Assembly: GCA_023055425.1 (NCBI GenBank)
Contig: JALGPY010000010.1
Span: 49,223,863-49,287,862 of the forward strand
Length of the DNA stretch: 64,000 nt
Origin: Linanthus parryae
Lineage: Eukaryota > Streptophyta > Magnoliopsida > Ericales > Polemoniaceae
Direction of reading: 5' to 3'
Shown here piece by piece: positions 11,616-22,988 of the stretch; positions within the stretch are counted from its first letter, which is position 1, and the number at the start of each line of letters is the position of its first letter. The position numbers were made by a program, and so were the translations under genes. The notes under the pieces are model-generated. The model was not told the origin of the DNA. It saw only the letters and a list, made by a program, of their open reading frames with translations, and ran no database searches.

Positions 11616-13498
11616 ATGGAGCGCAAGTCTGAAAGGATCAAGCAGCAAGGTCAGACTTCCAACAATAGGACAAAGAGGAAGGCTAACAGGATGATCACCA
11701 TTCATGGATTAGATTCAGAAGATACAACCAGTGTCCATGCTTCACGCCCTCAAAGAAGGTCAAAAAGGGAAAGGAAGTTCAAGAAGAACCAGTGGCTGAG
11801 TCAGAGTCTGAGTCTGCTACAGAAGAAGTGGTGAAGAATAAAGAACAGGGAAGGAAGGATCAGGGAGAAGAATGAAGAAAGAAGAAGAATAAAGTGCTTT
11901 TTGAGAAAGGTGAAAAGAAGAGTGTGCCATCTTCAAAGGATAAGAAAGCTGATGAGAAGAAAGGTGAAGCAACTCCAGAGAAGAAAAGAGTGAAACACAG
12001 TGCAGTAACAACCAAGAAGACTACAAATTTACGTAAGAACTTGTTTACTGATTCTTGGCTTGTTAATTCAGAAATTAAGACTGTATGGATGGATGGGTAT
12101 GCATCATCCAAAGTATCTTTATGTAGTCTAATCAGTACTGAATTATTGGATTATTGGACTTAAACTACATTAAGAACATGAGGAAATCATCTGTTGGGAG
12201 TTTGTTAAATTCACCATCTGAGGCTTACCATAGGCTAACCAGACTTTTCTATTTGAACTTAGTTCAAGAATTGGATGATAGGGACAAGTACATTCTCACA
12301 TCAAAAGTGGCTGGTGTTGATATTAAGTTGGATCACAAGGTGTTTGCCAAATTTTTGGGAGTACCTAGAAAGTATAGGGTTAGTGATCAGCCTGATAGGA
12401 AGGAGATTTTGGAGAAGGCCAAAGCCTTGTTTTTCTTGGAGGGTACCCCTACTGAACCAAAATAGTTAACACACTCTGTGTTTACCTGTGAAGCTAAAAT
12501 CTTGTTTTCTATCATTATGAGATTTGTAGTTCCCAGGGAGTATTCCAAATAATTGGTGATAGATAAGGTGTTGATTCTTTTGTATCTAATTTTTCAAGGG
12601 TTTGAAATTGATCTACCTACTATTGTGATGGAACGCATAGTTTACTGTGGCACTAGGACTAGGAATCATTCCCTTCCTTAGGCCAATGGTTTACATTTGT
12701 TTTCAAACACTTTGGAGTCTCTTTGGAGGATGAGGAGAAGATTACTGCTGGTTTTAGGTTGGTGGATGAGGCATATCTTCAAAGGATTGGGATAGTTCAC
12801 AATGTCAAAGGAAAGTGGAAATTTTATTCTGAATTGAGTGCTAAAGAGATGAAAGAGAATGAGTTTATCAAACCTAGAGCTGCTACAACCCCCAAAGTGT
12901 CTGGTAATTTGAATTTCTCTCACATACTGGATGGGGTTGAAGTTTTGGAAGATGGAGTGGAGGATCTAAGACAAGGGTTGTTTGACCTGTCTACAGATTT
13001 TACCAAGTTGAAAGGTTTGGTGAACAATAAGCTAGACAACATTATCAAAAGATTGAACCTAGAGAAGATACCCTCTTCAGAAAGCAGATAAACTAGCATT
13101 GATTCTGATGAAGTACTTGGAGAAGCTCTCAAAAAGCAGAAGCAGGAGAAGAAACCAGTTCCTATTGTTCTTACTTCAAAGGATCTTTTTGATAAATCTG
13201 AAGATGATGATGGTGATGAGGAAACAGTTGCAGAGACTGCTGAAAAGGAAGCTGCTGATTTGGATAAGCTTGTTGATGAAGTAGTTGAAAAAATGCAAAC
13301 AGAAACTGAGGAAGCACAGGGTGAAGAATGTGCTGAACAAGGTGAGCAAAGAGAAGAACCAGCTGAAGCTGAAGAAGATTCAGAAGCTGAAATAGATGAA
13401 GAGGTTCAGGAAGAAGCTTAGGACAAGGGAAAGGGAAAAACTAAGCCTAGAAAGAAGTCTGCAAAGAAGGATCCTGAAGCTGAATCTTCAAAGCCTTG
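11616..13498 (+). pseudogene. Additional (env-like) ORF of SIRE-like element, broken
   Basis: After pol, SIRE-clade elements carry an extra ORF, sometimes called env-like. Here it begins MERKSERIKQQGQ at the ATG after a CT-rich leader and can be followed in shifting frames to TGA at about 13498. The N-terminus is lysine- and glutamate-rich. The middle (12154-12465) has a conserved-looking block, LVQELDDRDKYILTSKVAG, followed by FAKFLGVPRKY. The 12723-13090 part contains a likely coiled coil (VEDLRQGLFDLSTDFTKLKG), and the tail is acidic, then lysine-rich (KGKGKTKPRKKSAKK). Breaks: frameshifts near 11780 and 12150, stops near 12463, 12550, 13089 and 13419. I see no signal peptide or transmembrane segment, so the envelope label is only positional. 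The middle block resembles domains annotated as putative plant transposon protein; that is from memory and unverified. Confidence 0.7.
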
Positions 13499-13887
13499 AA
13501 TTCCACCCTTCTTATTTTTTCTGTCTTTCTTTTTCTTTCAAGTCATGAAGTTTGTTTAAATTTTATTTTTATCTTCAAAACACTCTGAACTAGATCCTAC
13601 ATTCTTCTAATCTTTTGTTGAAATACAAAAATGGGGATAAGATTATATGTTTATGTTTTAAGACTTGTAATAAGTTTTTGAGTAGGATGCTGAATAATTT
13701 TGTAGAATGCTGGTTGGATATTGCTAGATGCAGATTTATTTTGTTAAGGTGTTATATGATGCTATATTATGTTTAAATGTGATCTTTAGTTTAATAATGT
13801 TACTGGTACTGGTAAATCACTGCTGTTTTTGAGTTGCAGGAGATATATTCATAATCTGGATTTTAGTAATGTGTTTTGTCTTTCATC
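13499..13887 (+). other. 3' untranslated part of SIRE-like element
   Basis: AT-rich sequence between the end of the extra ORF and the polypurine tract. No ORF or repeat of note is visible. Confidence 0.6.
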
Positions 13888-13898
13888 AAGGGGGAGAT
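13888..13898 (+). other. Polypurine tract of SIRE-like element
   Basis: CAAGGGGGAGAT directly precedes the TGATAGATC start of the 3' LTR. Confidence 0.85.
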
Positions 13899-14049
13899 TG
13901 ATAGATCTGACGCTCTTTTGATATTGATATATGGATGAATATGCATAAGGAGCTTAGATTCCTTGATGATAAAAGCCAGAAACACAGGTTGGACATATTG
14001 GAAATATTTCTAAGTGTCAAAGCTTCAAATCTTTGAGGCACTGTAGTTA

Positions 14050-14097
<48 letters not shown>

Positions 14098-15473
14098 GGA
14101 TTTAGTTGGAAATATCTCTTGTGCAAGTCTTTGTTTTTTATATGAACTGAGTTATACAACTCTATATATAACACTATGCAGGCATTAGTAATTCTTTTTT
14201 AGGATGGATAACATTATATGCAGGATTTAGTGGGATTGAATCAAAAGTCATTCTGATGAACTAGCATACAAAGCTTCAAAGCATTGAGATTCACTGAGTA
14301 CTCTTCACTGCTGAGTTTATCTGGTTAAATATGTGTTTGCAGGCTATTTTTTTGAGATTCATAACTTGTTATGAATCTATTATTGTCTATTAATAATTTT
14401 TCTATAATGTGTTGATGATATATTCATTAGATTGGATGTATTAGCTGAGTTTATTTTCAGACAAAACCTAGCCCAGTTTTTCTCATGAACTGTTGGCATA
14501 TTGCTGATCAGATCTTGATGCTAGTTTGTCTGGATATTGTTTGATCTTGTTTGTGAAGTGTATGCAGGTCGGGTGTTCCAACATCCATAAACCAATCAAA
14601 TAGCTATCCAAGCATAGCTCTTGAAAGAAGCATATCAAGGAAGGGGATTTTTAGACATTCAGTTCCTAAAATCACTATGGTTGTTGCAGGCTTTTGTTTA
14701 AAGAGCTCAGTACTTGAAATTTAAAAAGAGACACAGAGACTGAGACTGATCAGCGTGAGATTTGAAGAGTGCTACAAACATAAGAGATCAGAATATTCAA
14801 ATCTTTAGATACATCAGGACATTGACACTGCAGAAGCAAGATCACTCATCACAGATTGAAGAACAATTCCAAGCTTTACTGCTTATCTCTATTATGTGTT
14901 CTTCACACTTGTACTAAACTTTTATTATTAATCTATGTTCTTAAACCTCACAAACTTAGAAGTTTAGTTTTTTTAGTGAACAAAAAAGAGGTTCTTATTG
15001 TTTCAAAAGGTTGTAGCTGGAACTAGATAGGTTGGGAACTACAATCTGTATAGGTGAGAGGTAGCTCACTTAGGCTTGATATCTAGGGCTAAATCTGGGT
15101 GATTAATAAGAAGTTGTGTTTAGATTTATGGAGGGATAAGATCTCTCAGGCAGAGACTAGGTCCAATTGTGACTCAACTCTGTAAAATCATTGTGTTCTT
15201 GCTGCTTACTTCATTTATATTTTCATTACAGTTTAAGCAGGAAGTTCCCAATCTTTGGAGTTTTCCAAATCTCAAAGCTTTCAAGCCTCTTTGTGTGCAG
15301 TTATATTTCCAGTTTCTCAAATCTTTCTCAAAGATTTTAGATATCAACTGCGTACTCTACGCAAGATTTAAAAAGACTGTTTTTAGCAAAAGATAGCATA
15401 CTTTATTCAACCCCCCCCCCCCCCGTTCTAGAGTATTTAGGTCATGTTATTCTTCTTACATTACAAAGTTTCA
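13899..15473 (+). repeat. 3' LTR of SIRE-like element
   Basis: Repeats the 5' LTR (4523-6068) with many substitutions and small indels. Two simple-repeat expansions distinguish it: an AT run of about 45 bp at 14050-14095, where the 5' copy has a shorter TA/CA tract, and a run of 14 C at 15411-15424, where the 5' copy has only CCC. It ends AAGTTTCA at 15473. Confidence 0.9.
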
Positions 15474-15478
15474 ACAAG
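15474..15478. other. Target site duplication, right copy (ACAAG)
   Basis: An exact repeat of 4518-4522, closing the SIRE-like insertion. Confidence 0.9.
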
Positions 15479-16605
15479 TGCTTATCCTAGCGACAATTGT
15501 ATTGTGGTCCTTACAATTGAAGTCACTAGTACTCTAGTTGTGAAATATCATGCTTTGATGTTATCAAACGTTGCGCCTTAACCGGGAAACTATAAAGGTA
15601 GATATCGATCATGATAGGAAGCAAGCTTAGAGATGGTAGTAATGTAGATAGGATTTGTCCCTCTCCCATAACGGAAGAAAATATCCGCGGTCACTCAAGG
15701 GGTAGTTCTTATGGAATGTCTGGCCAGACTCAGATAAATCAATATATGATATTGATGTTATCTGCATCGATAAGAAAATTCCCAAGATCGAGAAACTATG
15801 GATTGGATATACAAGTGTGACTTGTATCTCGTGTCCAATCCGGATATTGAGACAAAGAGATAATACAATACGGTGACATTGGTCACAAGGATTGTTGGAT
15901 TACTGACTATTTCTATTAGTTGGGTGGAATGGATGTGTTACTAGAGACCGTTCCAAGTTAGTAATTGTTACTACCAATTAAGTAGAACCTATGGGGTCAC
16001 ACTCCCTATGAATTAGACCGGACTTGGGAATTAATTAATATGATTAATTAATTAGAAGGATCAATACGTAACCACAAGCAAACTTAGTAGGACTAATTTA
16101 CGATGTGGACTAATCCGTGTATGGACATGATTAGTATTAGGGTCTTTATGTAGTTAACAAGGAGTTGTTAGACTATAGAAAGGACACTCCTAACTTATTT
16201 CCATATGAGTTTCATAATTTTTATCACACAATAAAGAGAGATAGAGAACAAATCAAGGAGGAAGACAAGACCTAGGGTCAAACCCCCTAGGTCGTCCGCC
16301 CCCCTTCCCCGTCGTCCACCAAGAGGCGCGGCCTCTTGGTCTCATTTTGCGTGATCTTCTTCTTCCTCCTCCTTCCCTATCTAGGAAAAAGGTGTTGGAG
16401 GATCTGGATCAATCCTAGGAGTGGACTTTCATAGAGATGTGGACACTATTTCACGTGAAGTCATCAAAGGAGACAAACAAGGTACTTGATGTTCTCATCC
16501 TTTACCATCGTCATGATTTGTAGTCTTGTGATCCTTGGAGGGTATTGAATGGAATTGATTATTTTTTATTCTACTGCGTAATTCGTATTAATTTTACACT
16601 TTTCA
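15479..16605 (+). repeat. Copia LTR B, right part
   Basis: Continues the copia LTR broken at 4522. Matching blocks to LTR A include AAGTCACTAG, AGGAAGCAAGCTTAGAGAT, TGGCCAGACTCA, CCTATGGGGTCACAC and GTGATCCTTGGAGGG. The end is set at the CA of TTTTCA (16601-16605) because a primer binding site follows. An internal TATA-like GACTATAGAAAGGAC lies near 16170. Confidence 0.87.
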
Positions 16606-16606
16606 G

Positions 16607-16618
16607 TGTTATGAGAGC
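16607..16618 (+). other. Primer binding site after copia LTR B
   Basis: TGTTATGAGAGC matches the initiator-Met primer site TGGTATCAGAGC at 10 of 12 positions and directly follows the LTR end, so LTR B acts as a 5' LTR for the sequence to its right. Confidence 0.65.
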
Positions 16619-18215
16619 TTTAGGTCGTACTGCATAACGTGGTTTATGTGTTACTTTTCAGTCAATTTTACACTATTTTCTGCTATTATTGCGAAATACT
16701 AAAATTGGCATAATGATGAAGTTGAATATGATTCAATAAGGAATGAGCTATTTCGAATCGTTGTATAAAATTAGCAAATTTCGGGCACATATGATGTGTC
16801 AATTTGAGTTTTGAAAACTAGGGTTCGGGCACAAATTGGGGAAAAGGGGGTTTTCTACAATTTGGAAACAAGCAAACAAGGAAGGAAGGGGAAGGAGACT
16901 AGGGAAGAAACACTAGTCGTTCGCCCCTCCTCTTCCTTGCGCGGCAAGGTGAGCCACGGCCACAAGGCTGATTCAGCCTAAGCGAACAGTTTGACCGTGC
17001 GACCTAGGGCCAGCCGGCCCGGCGTCTTGGGCGGTCCTTGAGGCGTTCGGCCAAGTATGTTGGTGGCCCCCTTGGACCGTTTTTACCATAGCTACCCAAT
17101 AATTAACTAAATTGATCAAGCGCGTTGAAATTGGATTTTAGTTGTATTATGTGCTTTTTGCATGGTGATTGGATATGGCCTTAGATGCGGATGTTGTGAA
17201 TGTTTATTTTTGTGGTTTCGTTTTATTGTAATAATTAATTAATTAGGTCTAACGGTCTGCGATCTGGTCTTCTCCTCAACTTGTGAGGTCTCTCCATTTA
17301 CTAGAGATTCTAGCTAATATTAGATAGAGTAGATGATAGTCAAGACTTGGAAAGTAGCCTACAGATTGATGGAACCACAACATGGCGACATTCCACAAGC
17401 TAAAGGAGCATGAACTAAAAGATTGAGGCATATGAAGATGAGCTTGCTGTTTTTATAGGGCTTATAGATATTCTCATTGGCTTGGGAATATCTTAGTTTA
17501 GGAGGCCATATCCACATCATGTTTATTTATTGTTTGTGGTTGTTTAACTATTATCTTGTTATTTATTGTTGGTGTATGGTTGATGCATGCAAATTTGTAA
17601 CAAGATAAAATAACCTGGATTTTTATTTTAGGGATTGCCTAACCCAAATAAGTAGATCAATTGATGTGTATCAAAAAAAATTAAAATTAAAAGAAAAATC
17701 CATCAAATTTAAATATTGCGTTTTTGCCTTCTCATTACTTATCACTCGCCATATTCATGCTCAAGTCCGGGCTTGCCAAAGAAAGGCGACTTGATTCATC
17801 ATGATGTGATGCGACGACACAAGCTAGTAATGTGAGATTTTTTAAGTAAGAGGTTGGACGCAACTGGACTACTTCAATTGGGTTGAAAGCCTAGAGGCAG
17901 ACAATTGTGATTATCTATGAGATATATAAATAAGGAGTTATTTTCCCAATTGAACCAAGAGTTTCATGGGATGCAATTGGAATTTTTCCTACCTAAATAG
18001 CTAATTTTGGGTGACTTGCCATAGAAATCTCAAACGAAGTGAAATATGGATCTTGGCCGAATAGAAAATATAATGATATTTTCCGCATTAATATGGAGGG
18101 TTATAAATCCGAGAAAAATAGTGGGAGCTATATTTAATAATCTAGCCATTATTAAATATATTTATTTGTTCACAAAATACTAAAACTTGTATATCTCTCA
18201 TTTTGTAGAATTCTA
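16619..18215 (+). other. Leader region of copia element B
   Basis: About 1.6 kb between the primer site and the gag ATG, unusually long for copia. It contains purine-rich and GC-rich patches (16850-17060) and otherwise AT-rich sequence. I see no coding region and no repeat boundary. A smaller unrelated insertion inside it cannot be excluded. Confidence 0.45.
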
Positions 18216-18607
18216 ATGGCAAAAAATTCATCGAATTCATCACAATCCCTACGCTCAGTCCTTCAGAAGGACAAGGTTTCTGAAAATACTTTCTAGACTG
18301 GCACAGAAACTTGAGAATCATTCTCAAGAAGGAAAAGAGACTATACATTCTAGAGGAGGAAGTTCGTGAGGGTCGAGAAAATAATACTGATGCAGCCATA
18401 AAGTCATATCAGCAGATCGTTGACGATGCTAATGATGTGGCCTGCCATATGTTTTTCACCATGAGCTCTGAACTTCAGAAGCAACATGAGAACATGGCTG
18501 CGTACGATATGATCGCACACTTAAAGAAGCTCTTCCAAGAGCAGGCGAGGGTTGAGAGGTATGAACTTTCCAAGGCATTGTTCAAATGTAATATGTCAAA
18601 GGGAAAC
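18216..18607 (+). pseudogene. Ty1/copia gag fragment of element B
   Basis: The start reads MAKNSSNSSQSLRSVLQKDK from the ATG at 18216, stops at TAG 18294-18296, and continues in another frame from about 18300. The second part is a clear Tork-type gag block: RIILKKEKRLYILEEEV, then ACHMFFTMSSELQKQHENM, then AAYDMIAHLKKLFQEQAR. It ends abruptly at 18607, where a gypsy LTR begins inside the gene, so the rest of the element is cut off and does not reappear in this window. The frameshift shows the gene was dead or died later. Confidence 0.82.
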
Positions 18608-19728
18608 TGATAACTCCACATTAGGATTTATATTTGTATAGAATTCATCACCTTTTTGTGTGCATATACGTGAGATATTGACCAATTGGCGTTTTGAGCA
18701 TGATTGAGTATTTGGACTCGATTGTTTAATCCGGTCGTTTATTGTGTAATTTCGAGCTATTTTTTGTCGCATTTGATCTTCCGGTATGTTTCGTGTTGTG
18801 CTTTTCATGAAACGGGAGCTTGGAGACGTGCATTGGCAAGAGGAAATGAACTTTAGAATGTTTTGAAGGCTCAAGAGCGGTGTGTGGAATGGAACACGGG
18901 TGAAGGAAAGACCATGGAAGAGAAGAAAAAGATGATTCTTCCCAGACTTGTCCTAAGACCTTAGGACCAGTCTGTACTTAGAATTATGGGCGAAATCAGC
19001 TTGAAGACCACCCGCTTCTGGTCCTAAGACCAGTCCATGGGGAGGACGACAAACCCCACTCGAAAATTTAGGGTTTTAATGCAATTGTTAACAAATTTTG
19101 GGCAAGAAGTGAGGAGCATTACGTATTAACTGGCCTAGGAGCTGGGGAAATCACTCATTCACTGTTTTTTTGGAGGATTGATGTCTTTGGGGAGGAAGAA
19201 CAACGCTAGAGACAAATATTGAAGACGATGATAATCAACACTTGAAGATTATTCATTTGATTTCTCATCTTTTACCCTCTTATTGTATGAATATGGAGAT
19301 TATCACTTTGCTAAACAAGATTATGTCTAGCTAAACTTCTATTTGCTAGATAATCTATGGAGAACTAGGGTTTGATTAGGATTTTCCAGATTATGACTTG
19401 CTTCGAGTTTTTATCTTATTTCTACATTTCTGCTTTGATTATTCATTGTGTTCTAGTTCTTATTTATATGTGTGCTTGGCTCCATAGCATGCTAGTTACC
19501 TAGTTAGTTGCACAATAGTGAGCCAATACGGGTGTGTTAAGAACACAATTGACATTCTTGTAGTTCTTGGAGACCGAGAGGAGAAAAGAACTTTAGTGAC
19601 TGAGTGTGGGTTGTTTCTGTTGGGACTGGTAAGGTTTTAGTGAAAACAGTGGAACGACAGGACCCAGTGAACGGACCTAACGAGCTAACTAGAGCGGAAC
19701 GGTAAATGGAGGTGGACCGAAAGGACCC
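18608..19728 (+). repeat. Athila-like gypsy LTR, left part only
   Basis: The sequence switches from copia gag to TGATAACTCCACATTAGG, a typical start of an Athila-type LTR, and continues to 19728 where Tat-1 begins. The block around 19320-19370 (ATGTCTAGCTAAACTTC, then GGAGAACTAGGGTTTG) is reminiscent of Athila LTRs. No internal region is visible, and the remainder would lie beyond Tat-1, outside the window. Solo LTR versus full element cannot be decided. The family is inferred from style only. Confidence 0.6.
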
Positions 19729-20357
19729 TGTAGATAGTGCTTTCTGAGCAGACAAATCTTGGCCACATGGCGATCATCTAGCACACCATATTGTGCTCCA
19801 CACACACTGGATCACCAGCCGCGCTGATCCATGTGGGGGGCTGCGAGACAGGGCCCTCGCATACCACTGCACGGGACTTGTAGGGACTTAGTGGTTTGGA
19901 GGCTAGAGTAAGACCTGTCGCGTGGGAGCCAAGCCCGCGCGCGACCTTTAGTAACTGCTTTTGAGAGATTTATGGCACGAGCTCCATAAACCCGGTCAAC
20001 CCGGTCAAACCCGGTCAACCCCATAACGGTTCCGGTATTCGCGCATAACGTGCTGTAACGGTCCCTATATATGAGGACGAACGTGCCGTTGTGGTTAAGC
20101 TAATTAAGCCGCCATTGATGGGCGCATTAACCACACTACAACGGTCAAATTCTCCGTTATATATAGGACGTTAACCCTTCCATACGAGGGAGAACACACC
20201 AGACATACGCGGGAGCTCTGCCGAACCACTGTCTCTCTCTCAGACATTACTACTGCCTTACTCTCTCCCTACACAGGACCCAACACCTCCTGTGCTATTT
20301 CCAATCCTCTGCTCTTGGTGTACACGAAATCCTCTCTGCCGGATTCTCTTGTGCACA
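19729..20357 (+). repeat. 5' LTR of Tat-1
   Basis: 629 bp, TGTAGATAGTGC to CTTGTGCACA. It matches the LTRs of Tat-2 (27879-28506, 42662-43289) and the partial 3' LTR at 62602-62808. A TATA-like CCTATATATGAGG lies near 20063-20076. The GGTCAA motif repeats three times near 19994-20020. Confidence 0.93.
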
Positions 20358-20360
20358 TTT

Positions 20361-20379
20361 TGGTGAACCCGACGTGAAC
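20361..20379 (+). other. Primer binding site of Tat-1
   Basis: TGGTGAACCCGACGTGAAC lies three bases after the LTR end and is identical in Tat-2. It begins with TGG, complementary to a tRNA CCA end. I did not identify the tRNA. Confidence 0.6.
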
Positions 20380-20397
20380 TTACCATTGCAAGCAACC

Positions 20398-22988
20398 ATG
20401 TCTCAGGAGGATGATGTCATTAACAGATCGCCTTCCACGGAGGCCGCCTCAGGAGAGGAGATTCGCCGTACTCCTACAGCTACCGGTGAGGCTCCAACAT
20501 TGGAAGCCTTGGACGCCACCAGGCTCTCAAAGCTCAATCTGCGCAGTTAGAACGGATCATGGCTGTCTTGGGGACTCTTGCTCCAAACCCCGCACCAGCC
20601 ACCGCCATCTCTCAGGGAGGAGTCTCCACCACTCAAGGATTCGGAGTGTCAACCACACCACCCAAACCTAATCTGCAAACTCCACCGGCGACTACGCAGC
20701 TACCCTCAATCCAGGGGTCAACAGCTCAAATGTTGCCTCTCGCTGCTCATACTCCTCAGCCTCCGGCTTTGGTACCTAACCCGGCCTCACAGTATCCCTT
20801 GCCTTCTCCAACGGCGATCTGGGGTAACGTGAATTCGCAATATGTCCCTAGTCCTCCTGCGACATATGTGTCGCCTCCACCTGCGGAAACCCCTCCTCCT
20901 GCTGCCGAGGGAAGTACTCCGGAGTGTATGACGTCGCTGCAACGGCGCATAGACACCATTCTGGCTCACCAATCGTTCGCGGATACCATCATCCCGAAAC
21001 TTGATAACGATCCGCCGATCCCACGAGAGATCTATCTCATGCCTAACCCTACCGGGTACAAGGCTCCTAAATGGGAAAAGTTCGAAGATGTCAATGGGAA
21101 TGCCCATGAGCATGTCATGCGTTTCATTGATGTGATGGGGCCGTATGGAGCTGATCCCAAACTGCTGATGCGCGAGTTCCCGAAATCCTTGGGGAACGTG
21201 GCTTACAAATGGTACAGGACGTTGGAAGCCGGATCCGTGAAGACTTGGGACGACATGGTCCAGAAGTTCTACACCAAGTTCTTCCAGATGGAGGAAAAGG
21301 TGACGATGATTCATCTCTCGCGGATGTATCAGAAGCGCGAGGAAGACGAAATAACCTTCATCAAGATGTTCAGGGCCAAGTCCTTGGAATGCAAAGATGT
21401 GATACTCGAAAGCATACTCGTAGAGATATGCCTGCAGTGCATGCGAGACGAGTACAAAGGTATGCTTATCAACTTGCAAACGCCTACATTTTCAAAGCTA
21501 ATCGAATGCACGAAGAATATCGAGCCTATAGTGGAGAGGCAGAAAAAGAGGAATGCCCCTGCGCGATCCTCAGGCGGTACTACTTTCAAAATTGGGAGAT
21601 TCAGCTACAAGAGGGGACGCGAGGCTGAAGTAAATACGGTCTCACCCCAAAATCAGCCGAAGATAGTGAACTTTGATGCACCACCTCTGCCATGTTCGGT
21701 GGAAGAAGGAAGCGACCTTTGCAGACAATGGCGCAAGGACGGTGTCCTACCGCCGCTCGAAAAGGCACCCTCCAGGGAGATGGTGAGGGACCCGAAGTGG
21801 TGCGAATATCACGGAAAGGTTATGCATCCCACGGCGGACTGCAAGAAACTCATAATCGTGTTTAGCCAAAAGATGAAGAATGGCGAGCTGATCGTCAGTG
21901 ATCAAAGGCACGATGTGCGCAACAATCCGCTCCCTGCCCATGCGGAGCAAGAATCGAAAGGCAAAGAGGTCGCTATGATCTCGATTCTAGACCTTGAAGA
22001 GGTTGCAGAGGATGGTCTACCCATCATTGCCGAGATCCAAGATGAGGACTACAGCATAGACACGGAGGACGAACGTGTCGACCGGATGAAGGGGTCGCAC
22101 GGGTTCAGCAGGTTCTTCGACGAGATGAATTTCTCAGAAAAATGCCGGATGGAGATGAAAAAGGCGATCTTAAGGATAGCAGAAGACTACGAGGAGGATC
22201 TAGTAGTCTCCAATGGGAAAGTCGTTAGGGCGTCTTGCTCTACAGAAAAGGTCATAACCTTTTCCGCAAGCGACAAGAGGACAGATGCGAGCCACCAGAG
22301 GCCTCTGTATGTGACAGCCATCATCAATGGCGTGGAGTTCAAAAGAGCGTTCGTTGACGGAGGAGCAGCAGTTAACGTTGTTTCGCTCCATACTTTGAAG
22401 CTAGCGGGAATCCCGGAGCACAAGATTGTCAAACGTCCATCCCCGCTGATGGGATTCGGAAGCGACTCCAGAATGACGATAGGATGGATCCGCCTGGGTG
22501 TCCAGATCGGCAAGATCAAATGTTCAGCAAAATTCTATGTCATAGATGCGAACACTACGTATCACATGATCATAGGTCGAGCCTGGATTCATCGCTTTGA
22601 TGCTGTCCCTTCAACAGCTCACCAAGTGATGAAAGCCATTTGGAATGACAGAATAGTCGAGATACCAGCTTCGACAAATCCATTCAACATGGATGAAGCG
22701 CATCTCAGTGAGGCGGTGTGGTTCACTGAGATGGAAGATGAGCAAACGCCGGGACCGTTCAACCCCACTCCTCTGCCCCGCTGGGAGGACATCAAAGATC
22801 AGTCACTTGCGGGAGTGATGGTGACAAGAAAGGATGCCAAGGAAAATCCGCCTACGCGAGAAGAGGCGCCGCGGATTGCCTACCAGCGAAAGAATGTGTA
22901 TACTCTGAAAAGAATAGCAAAACATGATCCTGAAGGCAAGGAGATAGAGAGTTTCTACGCCAACGGGAAGAAATGTTATCGCATATGA
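20398..22988 (+). pseudogene. gag-protease of Tat-1, frameshifted near the N-terminus
   Basis: The ATG at 20398 (MSQEDDV) opens a frame that ends at TAG near 20550. Compared with Tat-2, 16 bases are missing just before this, after the codons for LDAT, which shifts the frame. From 20559 the frame is open for 809 codons. A proline-rich N-terminal part leads into the retrotransposon gag domain (FPKSLGNVAYKWYRTLEAGS, near 21180). A variant zinc knuckle, CX2HX4HX4C (CEYHGKVMHPTADC), lies near 21800-21845. A retropepsin-like protease follows (FVDGGAAVNVV near 22350), with D-G-G where D-T/S-G is usual. It ends in an in-frame TGA at 22986-22988, which precedes pol in the same frame. Confidence 0.9.

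Larger units (their letters stand above)
4523..15473 (+). mobile_element. SIRE/Maximus-like Ty1/copia retrotransposon, complete but decayed
   Basis: A 10,951-bp element bounded by LTRs of 1546 and 1575 bp (TG...CA) and a perfect 5-bp target duplication. It is nested in a copia LTR. Its order is 5' LTR, initiator-Met primer binding site, gag with two zinc knuckles, protease, integrase, reverse transcriptase, RNase H, an additional ORF after pol, polypurine tract, 3' LTR. The domain order (integrase before RT) is Ty1/copia. The very long gag, two zinc knuckles, length near 11 kb and extra 3' ORF are typical of the SIRE/Maximus clade. All coding parts carry stops and frameshifts, and the two LTRs differ visibly, so the insertion is old. 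Confidence 0.92.

Noticed and set aside
20787..21479. 230-codon minus-strand ORF opposite Tat-1 gag
   Set aside because: It mirrors the codon pattern of the sense gag frame; the matching frame in Tat-2 is broken, so it is a shadow, unlike the antisense gene further downstream.
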